A DNA stretch of 64,000 nucleotides from Henckelia pumila (lineage: Eukaryota > Streptophyta > Magnoliopsida > Lamiales > Gesneriaceae), in assembly GCF_033568475.1 (NCBI RefSeq), contig NC_133120.1, positions 81,010,151-81,074,150 of the forward strand, written 5' to 3'. Below, piece after piece: positions 27,027 to 38,338 of the stretch; position 1 is the stretch's first letter, and each line of letters starts with the position of its first letter. The translations under genes and the position numbers were made by a program. A model generated the notes under the pieces. That model saw nothing but the letters and a program-made list of their open reading frames with translations, had not been told where the DNA came from and did not search any database.

Positions 27027-27761
27027 CACTAGTAGAATTTCTGCATATTACTTTGCTATTTTTTACTTCGTCGATCATTATTGCCGAAGTAATACATAGT
27101 TTTTTACTACGATTTTAAAACCAACGAAGTAAAATGTACATTAGACTTCATCAAATAAAAAAACGGGCTTCACTTAAATTTTTAAGTGGCTTTTTACTTC
27201 ACAAAATTAAATTTGATGAAGTAAAAGGATAAAAATAAAATTTTTAATCTCTATTTGGTGAAGTGAAAGGTTATCCGTTTACAATTCTCTATTTTTATTT
27301 TGTACCTTGCTTCGTCTCGTTCTTTCTCTCATTTAGGGCTTCCCCATTCTCTCCCCTGCAGATCGATGTCCGTCGGCTGCCATCACTTCCGCCTGCTTCC
27401 ATCACTTTATGCTCCTCTAGGGCTTCCCCATTCTCACCATTAATCTATGTAAGATTCTCTATTTTCCCATTCTTGTCATTACCGATTTGGAGATGGCCAA
27501 GTTCAACCAAGTGCAAAAGCGCCGCCGCTCTGCCGCCGCTTTGTGGAAGAGGAAGCCTCAACTTTTTTTCCCTGTTTTTTGTTTTTTTTCCCTCTTATGC
27601 AATTTAAATACATGTTTTTTGATGCATTCTAAAGAACCCAAGGAAATGGAAAAGCCAGCTAAAGATTTCGAGATGTCTGATGAAGAATTGGCCCTTATGC
27701 TACAGGTTCTTGAAATTAATATTGAGTCAGTTAGTTATGCTCTCATCATTGAGTTATTACT

Positions 27762-28910
27762 TGTAGTGACCCTTACCCGGATCACCTACTAAACAGAACT
27801 TATGCATGCAATTAACTTAATTAAACAGATATCAGAATAAAACTGCGGAAACCATAAACATTATACAATCCCAAGTAAAGGAATCTGTAATTTATCCAAT
27901 AATATACAACCAAATCGAATAGCTGTATAAACTCAAACAACAGTAATAAAACCTAAGCGAAGCTCCAGCTGGCCAACCACTGACTAGCCCCTCCTAGATC
28001 CACCCTCCTCGTCCAATCGCAAACCTGCCCCATAGAATAGGGTGTCCAAAAAATACAGAGTACGAGACGTGAGCATAAAATGCTCAGTGCGAGAGTATGA
28101 GTATACATGCATGCAAAGTGAACTCCCTATAGACTCGAGGTCAAGGATCAGATAACAGAGACAGACCGGGCTCTGGTATGTAGCACGCTGTGCCATCGCT
28201 TCAGGAGGTGGCTCCCATACCGAGATAACCGTGGATACGCCGGACCCATATCGATGGAAGTCCATCCACTAACAGGATAGGGTACAACCCTACTAACAGA
28301 CATCTCGAAAGAGATACAGCAAGATGCAAATGAATGCAGCATAATATCATGGTATATAAATCATGCAGTCACATAATACATGCATACTCAGTCAGGATAT
28401 CTCGAACAGTACTTTCGTACCTCAAAACAGTGCAAGCTCTACCAACTCTAGGTCCACGCCTATAGTCTGCTCTACACTGCCAAATGATACTACTATCATT
28501 AAAGTGCTCTAAAAGCCTTAACTAAGCTATTGCATACTCCTAAATATTTATAGGAAGCAAAAGCTATACCTTCGTCCGTCGTTAGCCCTTTGATGTCGAT
28601 GCCTCCAGAACCTGGGCACAACTCCGCTACGGCTACCGAACGCCTCGCCGACCTCCGGACCAAGCCTAAGAATACTAGAACAGCTCCAAAAGGACTAGAA
28701 GGGAAAGGAGAACTCGGAATTGGAAAATGAAAGTGAAGGCTCGGCCTTCTATTTATAGACAATGATCGAAACTTCCGATCCTTGATCGGAACGTCCGAAC
28801 CTCGATCGAAACGTCCGATCCTGCCATCGGAGCTTTCGATCCGTCCGATACCCAATTCAATTAATTAACATTAATCCTTTAATTACTCAATTAGGGTACG
28901 GACTACTACA
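27762..28910 (-). mobile_element. Solo LTR 1 inside the CACTA element
   Basis: 1149 bp beginning TGTAGTGACCC and ending ACTACTACA on the plus strand, flanked by an exact 5-bp duplication TTACT (27757-27761 and 28911-28915). A TATA-like CTATAAATAG is read on the minus strand near 28757-28748, so the LTR points left. Repeated GATCGGAACGTCCGA-type motifs lie upstream of it (28760-28850). No internal retrotransposon region remains. Confidence 0.88.
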
Positions 28911-30376
28911 TTACTTTTCATCCTATCATCCATTATGTGGTTAAAGTGGTATCTCCTTCTCGACTCAGTGAAATATCATGTTAACAACATTTAGCGAAGT
29001 AATACTACAGACGTAAGTGAAATTTAGCCAACCTTGTTTTGAGATTAAAATATGATATAATTAGAAAAGAATATTGGAGAGGAATTTTTGTATCATGTTA
29101 TCCTTTTGCATTCCCGTTACGGCGTTACCTATATGCTACGACTATTTCTTTTTTCTATTTAGGGGATAATTTATTTTTAATTTAATGCTGATGTTCAATT
29201 AAAGTCTTAATCTTAAAATAATTGATTCATGAATCATCTGGTAATGTTGAAAATTGCGTTGCTACAACCGAAGCATAGGAAGGAAAGCACGACATCAACT
29301 ACAAGTGTTGGAGAAATATAAACTGCACATATTCTATCTTATTTTTCTCTTAATTGTTCTGTGAGCCACATAAAAGTTTTAGTAAGTTGTTTATCTGTTC
29401 AAGAACTATAAATAATAATATGGATTTTGCAGGCAGAAGAAGACGCATCAATGATGAAACGCTTTATTTCAATTGAAAATACCGCACAAGTGGAGCAGGA
29501 GATTCGTCCCTATGTTGACCAAGTTTTAATGGTAAGGATGCTTGTTTGTTTCATTTATCTAATTGATCTTTATCCTCTAACAATTTAAATCTCCTTCCTT
29601 TCGTATTTTAATTGTCATGATGAGTAATAGGACTGATAAAAAAAACACAGAGTTGTAAATTTAGTGGTTCTTCTTTGCTAATATGTAAGTTGATGTCGTT
29701 TATTTTCATAGTATCTAATGAGTTTAACGGCACATCCATTAAACAAAATTTAGAGTGTAACTACTTATGTGATTTGTTTGCCATTGTGAGGAAAAATTTT
29801 CAATGGTTTGGTACTTTGTTGGCACAGTACGAAGAGCTGCATCGGCATTCGGCAGGAGGCAGCTAGAAAGACGGTACCTGTGGACAAACTTGAAGAGAAA
29901 GCAGAGGTTGCATTGGCCAGGGTAAGTTCTCCTTTCTTCAATCTCTACTTTGGAATCTTCTGACTGAAATTCAACTCAAGACAATAAATAAAGCTCTGAA
30001 ATTTAAACCGTGAAGCACTACTGTTTTGATTAGGAATAGTGTTTTAATAAACATTGTGGGTAGCTCAAAATCAGTTAATCGGACATCTTTGCTTTGTTAC
30101 ATTAAAGACTCGAAGCATTAAACAAGGATTAATTACAAAGCATTCTTAAGTATTAAAAGATGGCCTATTGACTTTCTAGAGCTCTCTTAGTTGGACACTT
30201 GAAAGCCATCCATATGATAGAAGGTCTCACACTCCTTTTGGTTGTTAGGTTTTGATTATGCACTTAATAGATATGAGACTACCATGGTGAGACGACCTTT
30301 TCAATTTTTTGATGGTGGCTAGAGGGATGAGTATGTGACTCACACTCCTTTTTATGTGGACAAAGTGAAGGAGTAC

Positions 30377-32978
30377 TGTAAGACCCGAAAATATTAAATT
30401 ATTAATTATGAGATTTGAGAATTAAATTTCATATTATGGGCTAATATTGATGTGAGAAGTTATGGAAATGATAGATTTAATTTTCGAGCCGAAAATATTT
30501 AATTTGAGAATTTACGGATTTTGAGAATTAAATTCCGAGAATTTTTAAATTAAAAGAATAATTATTTGATTTGAATATTTATGGAATTTGAGCTTAAATT
30601 CCATATTTCAGAAATTAAAGAAGATGTATTTTGAAGATGAAACCCGATCAGGGGTTGATTGGAGAATATCGAAGTTGAAGGGCTAAAATGCAAAAGGCCG
30701 GGATTATTTGATTAATGCGAATTTATTTAATTTTAATCCAAGTATATTTAATTTGAGAATATTTAGAGTTTCGATTTTAATTATAATATTCTTAAATTAT
30801 TTAGGATTGAAATTGAATTAAAACGAAGGCCGAGAACTGAATTGCAATTAATGAAGACTTGAGGAACTAAATTGCAAATATGACAATACATATCCGATTT
30901 CTAAGATATTAATCAGAATGAAACGTGGTATGTGGGTAAGACTTCAGAATGTTCAGAACAGAGGCCGAGCCCTCCTTATTTTCTTTGGATTTCGATTTTT
31001 TTCAAAATGCCGTAACTTTTGCGTCGGTCGTTCGATTTCGATTCCGAAAGATGTTCTGGAATTCTTGCGACGAGGCCTTCGATTTGACGTAAGTATTTAA
31101 TCATCTCGGCATGATTTGAAGAACGAAATTTGGTAGAGATCAGTACTTTGGTATATGCTCATGTTCTTGATATGTTGTATCGTTTAGTTTCGAAACCGGA
31201 TCGAATATGTATTAAGGAATGAATTTGTTATGATGTCCAGCTGGTATTTGATATACTTAGCTGCTGTTAGAGGATTAGAATGATGTATTAATTATTTAGA
31301 TGCACGTATGATTTTCTTATGAAGTTAAAGAAGTTAGCTTCGAAGTCGATATTAAGTCGGTTCCCGTTTTTAATCGCTACGCCGCCGGTTGATGTTTTGA
31401 CATCGTTTTGATAGCCTATCACTGAGTTGAGATAGTTGGTTAGATGTTATGAATGTTATGGCATTTGTATTTCTCGATTTCAGTTGAGTTTCAAAGGCTA
31501 ACGATTCAAGACTCCGAGTTGTATCGAATAAGAAGAAGTTGAAGTTTGAAATGATGTTGATTGAATCTATATTGATGATTTTGATTCAATTCTGAAATGA
31601 TTGAATAGAATGAGGTTTGATATACATGTTTTCATGATATGTTTCAGAGTTTAATAGGAGACTATTGACTCAAGAACCTCAACTTGAAACCAAAGAAGAA
31701 ATGATGATAGTTGAAGTTGTTCTACCTTGAAGATCGAATGTTATTTGAATGAGCAGATTTTCTATGAGTTGTGGTACTTCCTATTCAGATGTGGAACATC
31801 GTCAACTCGAGAATGAAAGGTATAATGACGACATCGCGAGTCAGGGACTGTGAAACTCAAGAACGACTATTCTTGAGTATCCCGAACAAAACACATATTT
31901 GTTTGAGTATTTGTTCTTGAGGTAGAACTTATGTTATTGTTGATCCATCACAGGTAGTGGATCTTTATTGCTTTTGATATGATTGTATATTGAATTGATT
32001 CTATGCCAAGGTTGCGGTTAACCTTATTTTCTAGCCCGGAATGGCTATGATAGATGGATATCCATGTCAAGATCGGTTACGAATCTTGATGGCAATGAAG
32101 TGATAAGAATCAATTCTTGAGATAAGCGCGCTATATAAATTAAGTTTTGATTTGGAGTTTGAGTCGATATATGCGTTATCTTTACTCTATTCTTGAGTTG
32201 ATATGTTTAGAGTTGATATGAATTTATTTAACGCATTTATATGTCGATTATATTGAGAATGATTTCTCACCGGAGTTTATCCGGTTGTTGCTTTGTTTTG
32301 TATGTGTGCATTGCAACAGGAGGGGTAGGAGCTTTGTTGAGACGGCATTGATAGCTCGGGAGAGAGATGTAGCAAGTGTGGACTCGGGTTTTAAGCTGAA
32401 GAATGGTAGTTGGATAACATTGAAGTTAACATGAAACTTGTGATTTAGAAGCTCACTTTTGAGACTTAGTGTAGCTTATCGTTTCATGTCTTTACGCTAT
32501 TTGATTGATGTATTGAATGCTTGATTTGATACTTGAAACTTTATACATGTTGATATGCATGTTTTAGAATTTATAAACCATGATATGAGTTGACCATGAA
32601 GGCATTTGGACTGATGTGCACGGTTTGACAGCAAAATAGTATTGTTGTTATTTTCTGGAAATGGCTCCCGCTCGATCGGGTAAATGTTACCGATCGAGCG
32701 AGGACCTTTAAATCGAAGGCAGAAATCGAGCATTTTGGGCTCGCTCGATCGGTAGGTTTTGACCGATCGAGCGAGACCAAAAATGTGCAAACCCGAGAGC
32801 ATGATTTAATTGCTCGCTCGATCGGCTGACTTTGCCCGATCGAGCGAGGCTCTGGAATTTTTTTTTTAAAAAAAAAAAAATTCTGCTCTTGATTTATTAT
32901 TACTTTTAATTGTTTGATTAATTGTTTAATTAATCATTAGTTGCCCTAAGATGAGATTAGCAACCCGAGGTCCCCACA
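30377..32978 (+). mobile_element. Solo LTR 2 inside the CACTA element
   Basis: 2602 bp beginning TGTAAGACCCGAAAAT and ending GAGGTCCCCACA, flanked by an exact 5-bp duplication AGTAC (30372-30376 and 32979-32983). The termini resemble plant Gypsy-type LTRs. No internal region is present, so it arose by recombination between two LTRs. Strand is inferred from the termini. Confidence 0.88.
32669..32850. repeat. Three CGATCGAGCGAG hairpins within solo LTR 2
   Basis: Three short palindromes, at about 32669-32702, 32739-32776 and 32812-32850, each pair GCTCGATCGG-type and CCGATCGAGC-type arms around loops of about 10 bases (for example GTAGGTTTTGA). They are spaced about 70 bp apart in an otherwise AT-rich LTR. 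Confidence 0.85.
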
Positions 32979-35622
32979 AGTACTATTGTCTATTAGACAT
33001 AGAAAGATGAAACTTCCAATTCAAAGTAATTTTACATTGATCATTTTTGGGTGACTGGCGAACTGACCAATTTGTGTTTACTAACTTTATATTTTAGGCG
33101 CAACTTTTGACTGAAGTACATCCATATTTGTGGTGGTAGATAACAAATATCATCATCGTAGATTAAAAATAGTTGACATTTGAGAGATGAAAATTGTTTT
33201 GAAAATATGTATAATTCGATGGATTATGATGCTAAAATTTAAAATTTGTGGAATTTAGAAATGTTTTTTTTCCTTTTTCTTGGCGTTTATATATCCGTTT
33301 TGACACTTGGTATAGATCTTCATCCGCTTTAATTAAGGAAGGAAACTTCTGTCCTACTAAAGATGAACTCGATCATGCATTCCTGCTGCAGCTGCTCTTC
33401 TGGTTCAAGCAATCTCTCAGGTCTAAGCCCTCCGTTCTTGTGTGACAATGAAAGAATATACCTACCACAAAAGAAAATATTAGATTTATTATCATCGTTT
33501 GCAATTGCAGTGTAATCTTTGGTGATAAAACTAAAAATGTTCTTTCACGAACTATATTTCAAATAGACGATGCATCTTTTTTCATGGAAATGTTTCTCGT
33601 CTCACATAGTGAAAAAAGTTGCAATAAAAAAAGTTAGGAATTGATTACTCATTATTTATTAACTTTTAAGGCAAGTTAGCTTTTCTTGACGAGCTTGAAA
33701 CTGGTTGCCGGTTTAAGGAAATTCAATTTTTGCTCAGTCAACACGATGTTTATTAGTAGAAAGGTCTTGATATAGTCCAATCTCATGTATGTTTTATATG
33801 ATTTTAGTAAAACAAACCGCAAACATCAGTTTTTAATTAAAATAGGTGATATTGGGAGTTGGTATTAAGGAAAAAACAAACAAATAAAATATAAAAATTG
33901 AATTGACCTTCCATTTTGCAACCTTGGAACTTGTTTTTGCTAAAATGATAGTTTATGCTAAATGTAGTGAGTGTGCCCGACAAACTTATTCTGCAAAAGC
34001 TAATACCTTGTCAAATAGTTCTTGTCAATGAGAAGTTTGTCTTCGACAGTTACTCATCAAATTATTTTTCAGACTAGAAAAATACATTAGCCACTTCTGA
34101 CTAGAAAAGTCCATTGATTTTCAAGTTTGTGGCTCTAGGTGGGTAAATGCTTCTCCATGTGACAGTTGCAATAAAGACACAATCAATCACGGAATGGGGG
34201 CTGCAAATCATTTGGAATTACAATTCGGAGCATCTAGAGTTGAAATTTACCGGTATTTCTCCGTGATTTTTTTTCCTTGTCCTTAATTAGTTGTGTGATG
34301 TTTGCAATCCCATTTTGTACCAAATCAGTTGAAGAATAAATTTTGATGCTTCATGAGAAAGTCAACTGATTAAAGAAGCGTGGTTTGTTGTATAAGAATA
34401 GTTAATCTTGTTGGGTTTAATTTCTCGAAGTTTTGAATAAGGGTTGGTTGGATTTTGTCCTTTTCCTACAATTTCATTGTATTTAACTGACTTGGTATTG
34501 TTGATTAATTCCTTCTTGACAGTGAAAGAGTTGGAACTTTAGGTGTCATGTGTGTTGTGTCTTACATTGGAATTTTGAAATAGTAGTCCAACGGAATGTT
34601 GCAAAATCTGATCCCGAAGGTCCTTTGCTTGTTTTTATCTTTGTAGTGCACCTCGTTTCTTGAATTTCATGGTCTGAGTTGGCTTTGGAACTAAGACACA
34701 TCAAATCTCTTGATTTGTTATCTTCACTTGCCATTACTGGAGAAATGATGGAATATATGTCTCCTTCAGTTGTAGTTGTACTTAGTTAAGGTAATCATGT
34801 GTGTGAAAATTTGGGGAACTCGAACAAAATATAGATCAAATGAATTTCTTTTCAAAGCGGATTTTCCTTCATTTTATCTTTCGCTATTAGATTGTATTAT
34901 TTTTGGTTAAATCTTAGAAAGTAGCTTAAATAATTTCTTTTCTTGAGAACTTACCCTGTCACATTGTGTTATTCTGAATTGCACCTCCACATTTGATTTT
35001 CTTGGCCTCACTTATTTCTCTGTCACTTGAACGAGGTGGTGTGTTTCGAACCTTGTTTTTTATTTTGTTTCGAACCTGTTCCGGCAAGTTTTCCGAATAA
35101 ATTCATCTGATTTCCAGTTCAACTTACTTTAAATTTGAGTTGGGACATATTTCAAGATCGATACCAGCCTTAGTTCGAATTTCCAGTTTCGTTTTCGATC
35201 TTGTACAGGCTGCTCCAGTATGAGATTTTATTCTTCGGTATTTGATTTCATCGTATTAGTCGCACTTCACGTGTAGGTTTTATTTTTTTTGGTCGATTTT
35301 TTGGGTGTTTAATTTTCATATGGTTTTTGTTATATTATATGTTGCAGCTTGCAAGGTTAGGGGATCCGAAGAAATTCATCTGATGTCCCTAATTTTTTTT
35401 AATCCCCCCTTATCCCCCTACATTCTGGCGCGCATGTATCTGTTTTGTAAGAATGTGATCCGCAGCGCTTTTAGTTCGGGCCACATGAGATTCTTGGTAT
35501 ATTCATTGTTCTTGGGAGAGTTGGCTGGAAATTTAAAGTATTTTAGAATGCGATGGCATGTTTTTGAATAGTTATTTCCGATTACATTGCACTTAAACAA
35601 TGTGAGTATTGTATGACAACAT

Positions 35623-36191
35623 AGGTACTACGGGGAGTCGATACCGTATGGAAATCAAGAGGAGGCGTACAAGAATGCTAGCACATTATCACTTTTAACA
35701 AATGAGTGTGCTCTTGCCGATTTTGCTGTATTGATAACTGAGCTGAAAAGAAACTTGTTTGCTCAGGCTTGTCCTGTTGTGCTTTTCGGTGGATCATATG
35801 GCGGAAGTAAGAAATCTTTTGGGTTTTAGCTTGATCGAAAATCCAATTTTGTGTCGATATTAAGAAGCTAAATAAGTTTTGAGACAAAGGTTTATTAGAT
35901 TATATCTGACAGTGCTGACAGCATGGATGAGGCTCAAATACCCACACATTGCAACTGGGGCGCTAGTTTCCTCAGCGCCAGTTCTTCGGTTCGAGGATGT
36001 TGTGCCTTCAAAGACATTTTATGCCATGATCTCTAATTATTTTAGATTCTGTTTTTTCCTTTATACTAAACTTATTATTTATATAGTTCTTAGTTTACAT
36101 GACTTTTTTCAGTATAGTAATCCTTGCTTATTGATCATTATGTCAGCGTGAAAGTGTCAGCTGCGCCAATACTATAAAGACATCTTGGGAT
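35623..36191 (+). pseudogene. Captured exons of a lysosomal Pro-X carboxypeptidase-like gene in the CACTA
   Basis: Three exon-like pieces: about 35623-35806 (YYGESIPYGNQEEAYKN to VVLFGGSYGG), 35913 to about 36045 (LTAWMRLKYPHIATGALVSS to FEDVVPSKTFY), and 36147 to about 36191 (RESVSCANTIKTSWD). They are collinear with family S28 serine peptidases, which remove C-terminal residues after proline. The nucleophile motif GGSYGG is intact. The phase across the first intron fits (GG then ATG). The donor after the second piece is altered (AGATTCTG instead of a GT), and the N- and C-terminal parts of the enzyme are missing, so it cannot make the enzyme. Confidence 0.88.
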
Positions 36192-36534
36192 GTAATAGAA
36201 CTAGATGCACATAGAAATAATGGGCTTTCCCATTTGACGTAAACCTTCTGTTTTTTTCAGTAAGCATATACAACTGTGCATCTTCCTTTCAAGTTCTATC
36301 ATATATATATATATATATTATCGTTGAATGAAAGAATTTGCAGGGAATAATTATTTTCTATTATTGCGAGAAGTGTTCTTGATGAATTTTCTGTTTTTCT
36401 CACTCACTGTGTAGTCTATGAGCATTTTTTTATTTTTTAGCCTGCATGTTTTGGAGTGATTTGGGCTTTGTAGTATCTTCTTTTTGTTGGATCTGAGATT
36501 AATTAATGTAATTCCAATTTATGCTATTTGCAGA

Positions 36535-37537
36535 TCCGGTGGATCCTTGATTGGAGAAACCTGGGCTAACAGTATGATTTTGCATCAAGGTTGACTTCTT
36601 GTTGTTAAGTTTATATTCACCATTTATCTTATGTTTTAATTTATTGAGGAGTTTTCAGTCATTTTAATTACTTCATGAATTGCTTAAAAGTAATATTTTC
36701 TCGATGGATTCATGGTATGATGTCTTGAAGGAAGTAACTTCAGTCCTGAAGGGTCTGATGCATGTAAAAATCATTCAATCTCTTCGGCTTTGGATACAAA
36801 TGAAGTGATGGGTGAACTTGTTCCGTCAAATGCCCATCAAATTGACTTTCGTTCATCAGATCATTAGCACGCTGGAAATCTACACCCAAGTGCTTTTGCT
36901 CGTGATGGTATGATAAACTATCAATATTTTTCTGTATATTTTTATAATAGGGTTTATATATATATATATATATTATATATATATATAGTGCCTTTGGCAC
37001 CTCCTTTTCACTGTTATGTCTTTTATTTTTATTTTTTTCCTACAGTAGCCATTTTCACACACAAGCTGACTAGCATGCTTAACTTTTTTTTTTTTAAAAT
37101 TTCTGCAGGTGCAAGGAAATTGTTAAATTTTTGCAGCATAGCAAGAGCTAGAAATGTAAGTGGAAATTTTTGAGTTGTTTAAATCCTTGTTTCAATTCTT
37201 AGTTTCAAGCGTTTGACTTGGGTATTGATTATAATAATAGAGTTGGTTTTATGTGTTTTTATGGAACACACTATGCAAATCTGTTTGTCCAATTCTTTGT
37301 TAGCTAAATAGCTTGTATCAATCCTGCAGTATATATCATAGATGTTTTTACATTCAAGTGACTTCACAAAAAAAATAATACTCGTATACTTGTTTCCTGA
37401 ATATGATGACATTCCTATTGACATTGAGCTATCATTTTTACATTTAAGTTTCAGGATTCATCAAGAACCAATATTACGGCCAAGATCAATATGATGAAGT
37501 TCGAAGGGAATGCATTGAATTCGTCCACTCTCATGTA
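36535..37537 (+). pseudogene. Unidentified exon-like pieces in the CACTA
   Basis: Four stretches look like exons with plausible splice borders: about 36535-36594 (RSGGSLIGETWANSMILHQ), about 36730-36909 (LDTNEVMGELVPSNAHQIDF, with an in-frame TAG after SSDH), about 37110-37157 (GARKLLNFCSIARARN) and about 37455-37537 (FIKNQYYGQDQYDEVRREC to FVHSH). I do not recognise the source gene and cannot tell whether they come from one gene or several. Confidence 0.4.
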
Positions 37538-38338
37538 GGTGCCTAAATGTTTCATGCACGTTGGGATAATACTTTGTTGTCTAATTTGCGGATACAATTT
37601 TAGTTTTGTGGAAATACTTGTGGATACATGCATATTTTCAGGTTATTTTGGTGGATATACTTGTGGATTTATGAATGTTCGTCATTTTGGAATGGATAAT
37701 TTATGACTATTTTATAGTCTATTTTAATTTTCAAAAATATATTTATACTGTGGCATTATTATCTAAATTTTAATATAGTTTAACATGTGTTTTTATCTCA
37801 CTAAATTTCAATGATGAAGTTAAATAAATAATTTAATTCACCATAAATCCGTAGCAACGAAGTCGTATGAATAAATTACTTCACCACAATACATAACTTG
37901 TGAAGTTAAATACACTATTTACTTCATCAGTGAATGTAAATGCTGCAGTAATATGTCTTCTATTACTTCGGTAATTTCATTAATAAACAAAGTAAATAAA
38001 TGTATTTACTTCGTCTATTAGTGTCATTGCCGAAGTATTAACATATCTTTTACTTCGGTAATTTTATTAATCGACGAAGTACAATAATATATTTTACTTC
38101 GTTAATTAATAAAATTGTCGAAGTAAAAGATATGTTTTTACTTCGGCATCGGCTCAATCCTGAACCGGTTTTGGCTCCATGAACCGACCAAAGACTTCAG
38201 TAATTTCAGGGCTAAGACTTCGGTTATAACGCGAAGTAAAATAGTACCCTATTACTTCACGTGACACTACTTCGGTAATTATCTACCTATGACTTCAGTT
38301 AATAACCGAAGTCTTTTGCAATTTTTCTACTAGTGAAT

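Larger units (their letters stand above)
27630..34252 (+). pseudogene. PNG1-like: Captured exons of a peptide:N-glycanase (PNG1-like) gene in the CACTA
   Basis: Exon-like pieces with splice sites: about 27630-27705 (KDFEMSDEELALMLQ), 29433-29531 (AEEDASMMKRFISIENTAQ to RPYVDQVLM), 29828-29921 (RQEAARKTVPVDKLEEKAEV), about 33336-33420 (KEGNFCPTKDELDHAFLLQL to FWFKQSLR), 34139-34252 (WVNASPCDSCNKDTINHGMG to RVEIYR). They match in order the N-terminal half of plant PNG1 as I remember it. PNG1 is a transglutaminase-fold enzyme that removes N-glycans from misfolded proteins. The phase between the last two pieces fits exactly. The third piece has a short insertion that shifts the frame (an in-frame TAG follows), and the catalytic core is absent. 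Introns are retained, so capture was from DNA, not a cDNA. The two solo LTRs lie in these introns. Confidence 0.85.
27027..38335. mobile_element. CACTA (En/Spm-type) transposon carrying host gene fragments
   Basis: The left end CACTAGTAGAATTTCTGCA and the right end (reverse strand) CACTAGTAGAAAAATTGCA are inverted repeats beginning CACTA. They are flanked by an exact 3-bp duplication AAT (27024-27026 and 38336-38338), which is diagnostic of the superfamily. Subterminal regions (27060-27260 and 37790-38330) are dense in TTACTTCG and CGAAGTAA motifs in both orientations, as expected for transposase-binding repeats. No transposase frame is visible, so it is non-autonomous. Inside are exon fragments of a PNG1-like gene, a Pro-X carboxypeptidase-like gene, unidentified exon-like pieces and two solo LTRs. 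Confidence 0.93.

Noticed and set aside
28499-28855. 118-codon minus-strand frame
   Set aside because: Lies in the upstream part of solo LTR 1 and is made partly of its GATCGGA-type repeats; no protein family.
27027-38335. A functional PNG1 or Pro-X carboxypeptidase gene
   Set aside because: Only subsets of exons are present, with frame errors, a lost donor site and missing catalytic or terminal parts.
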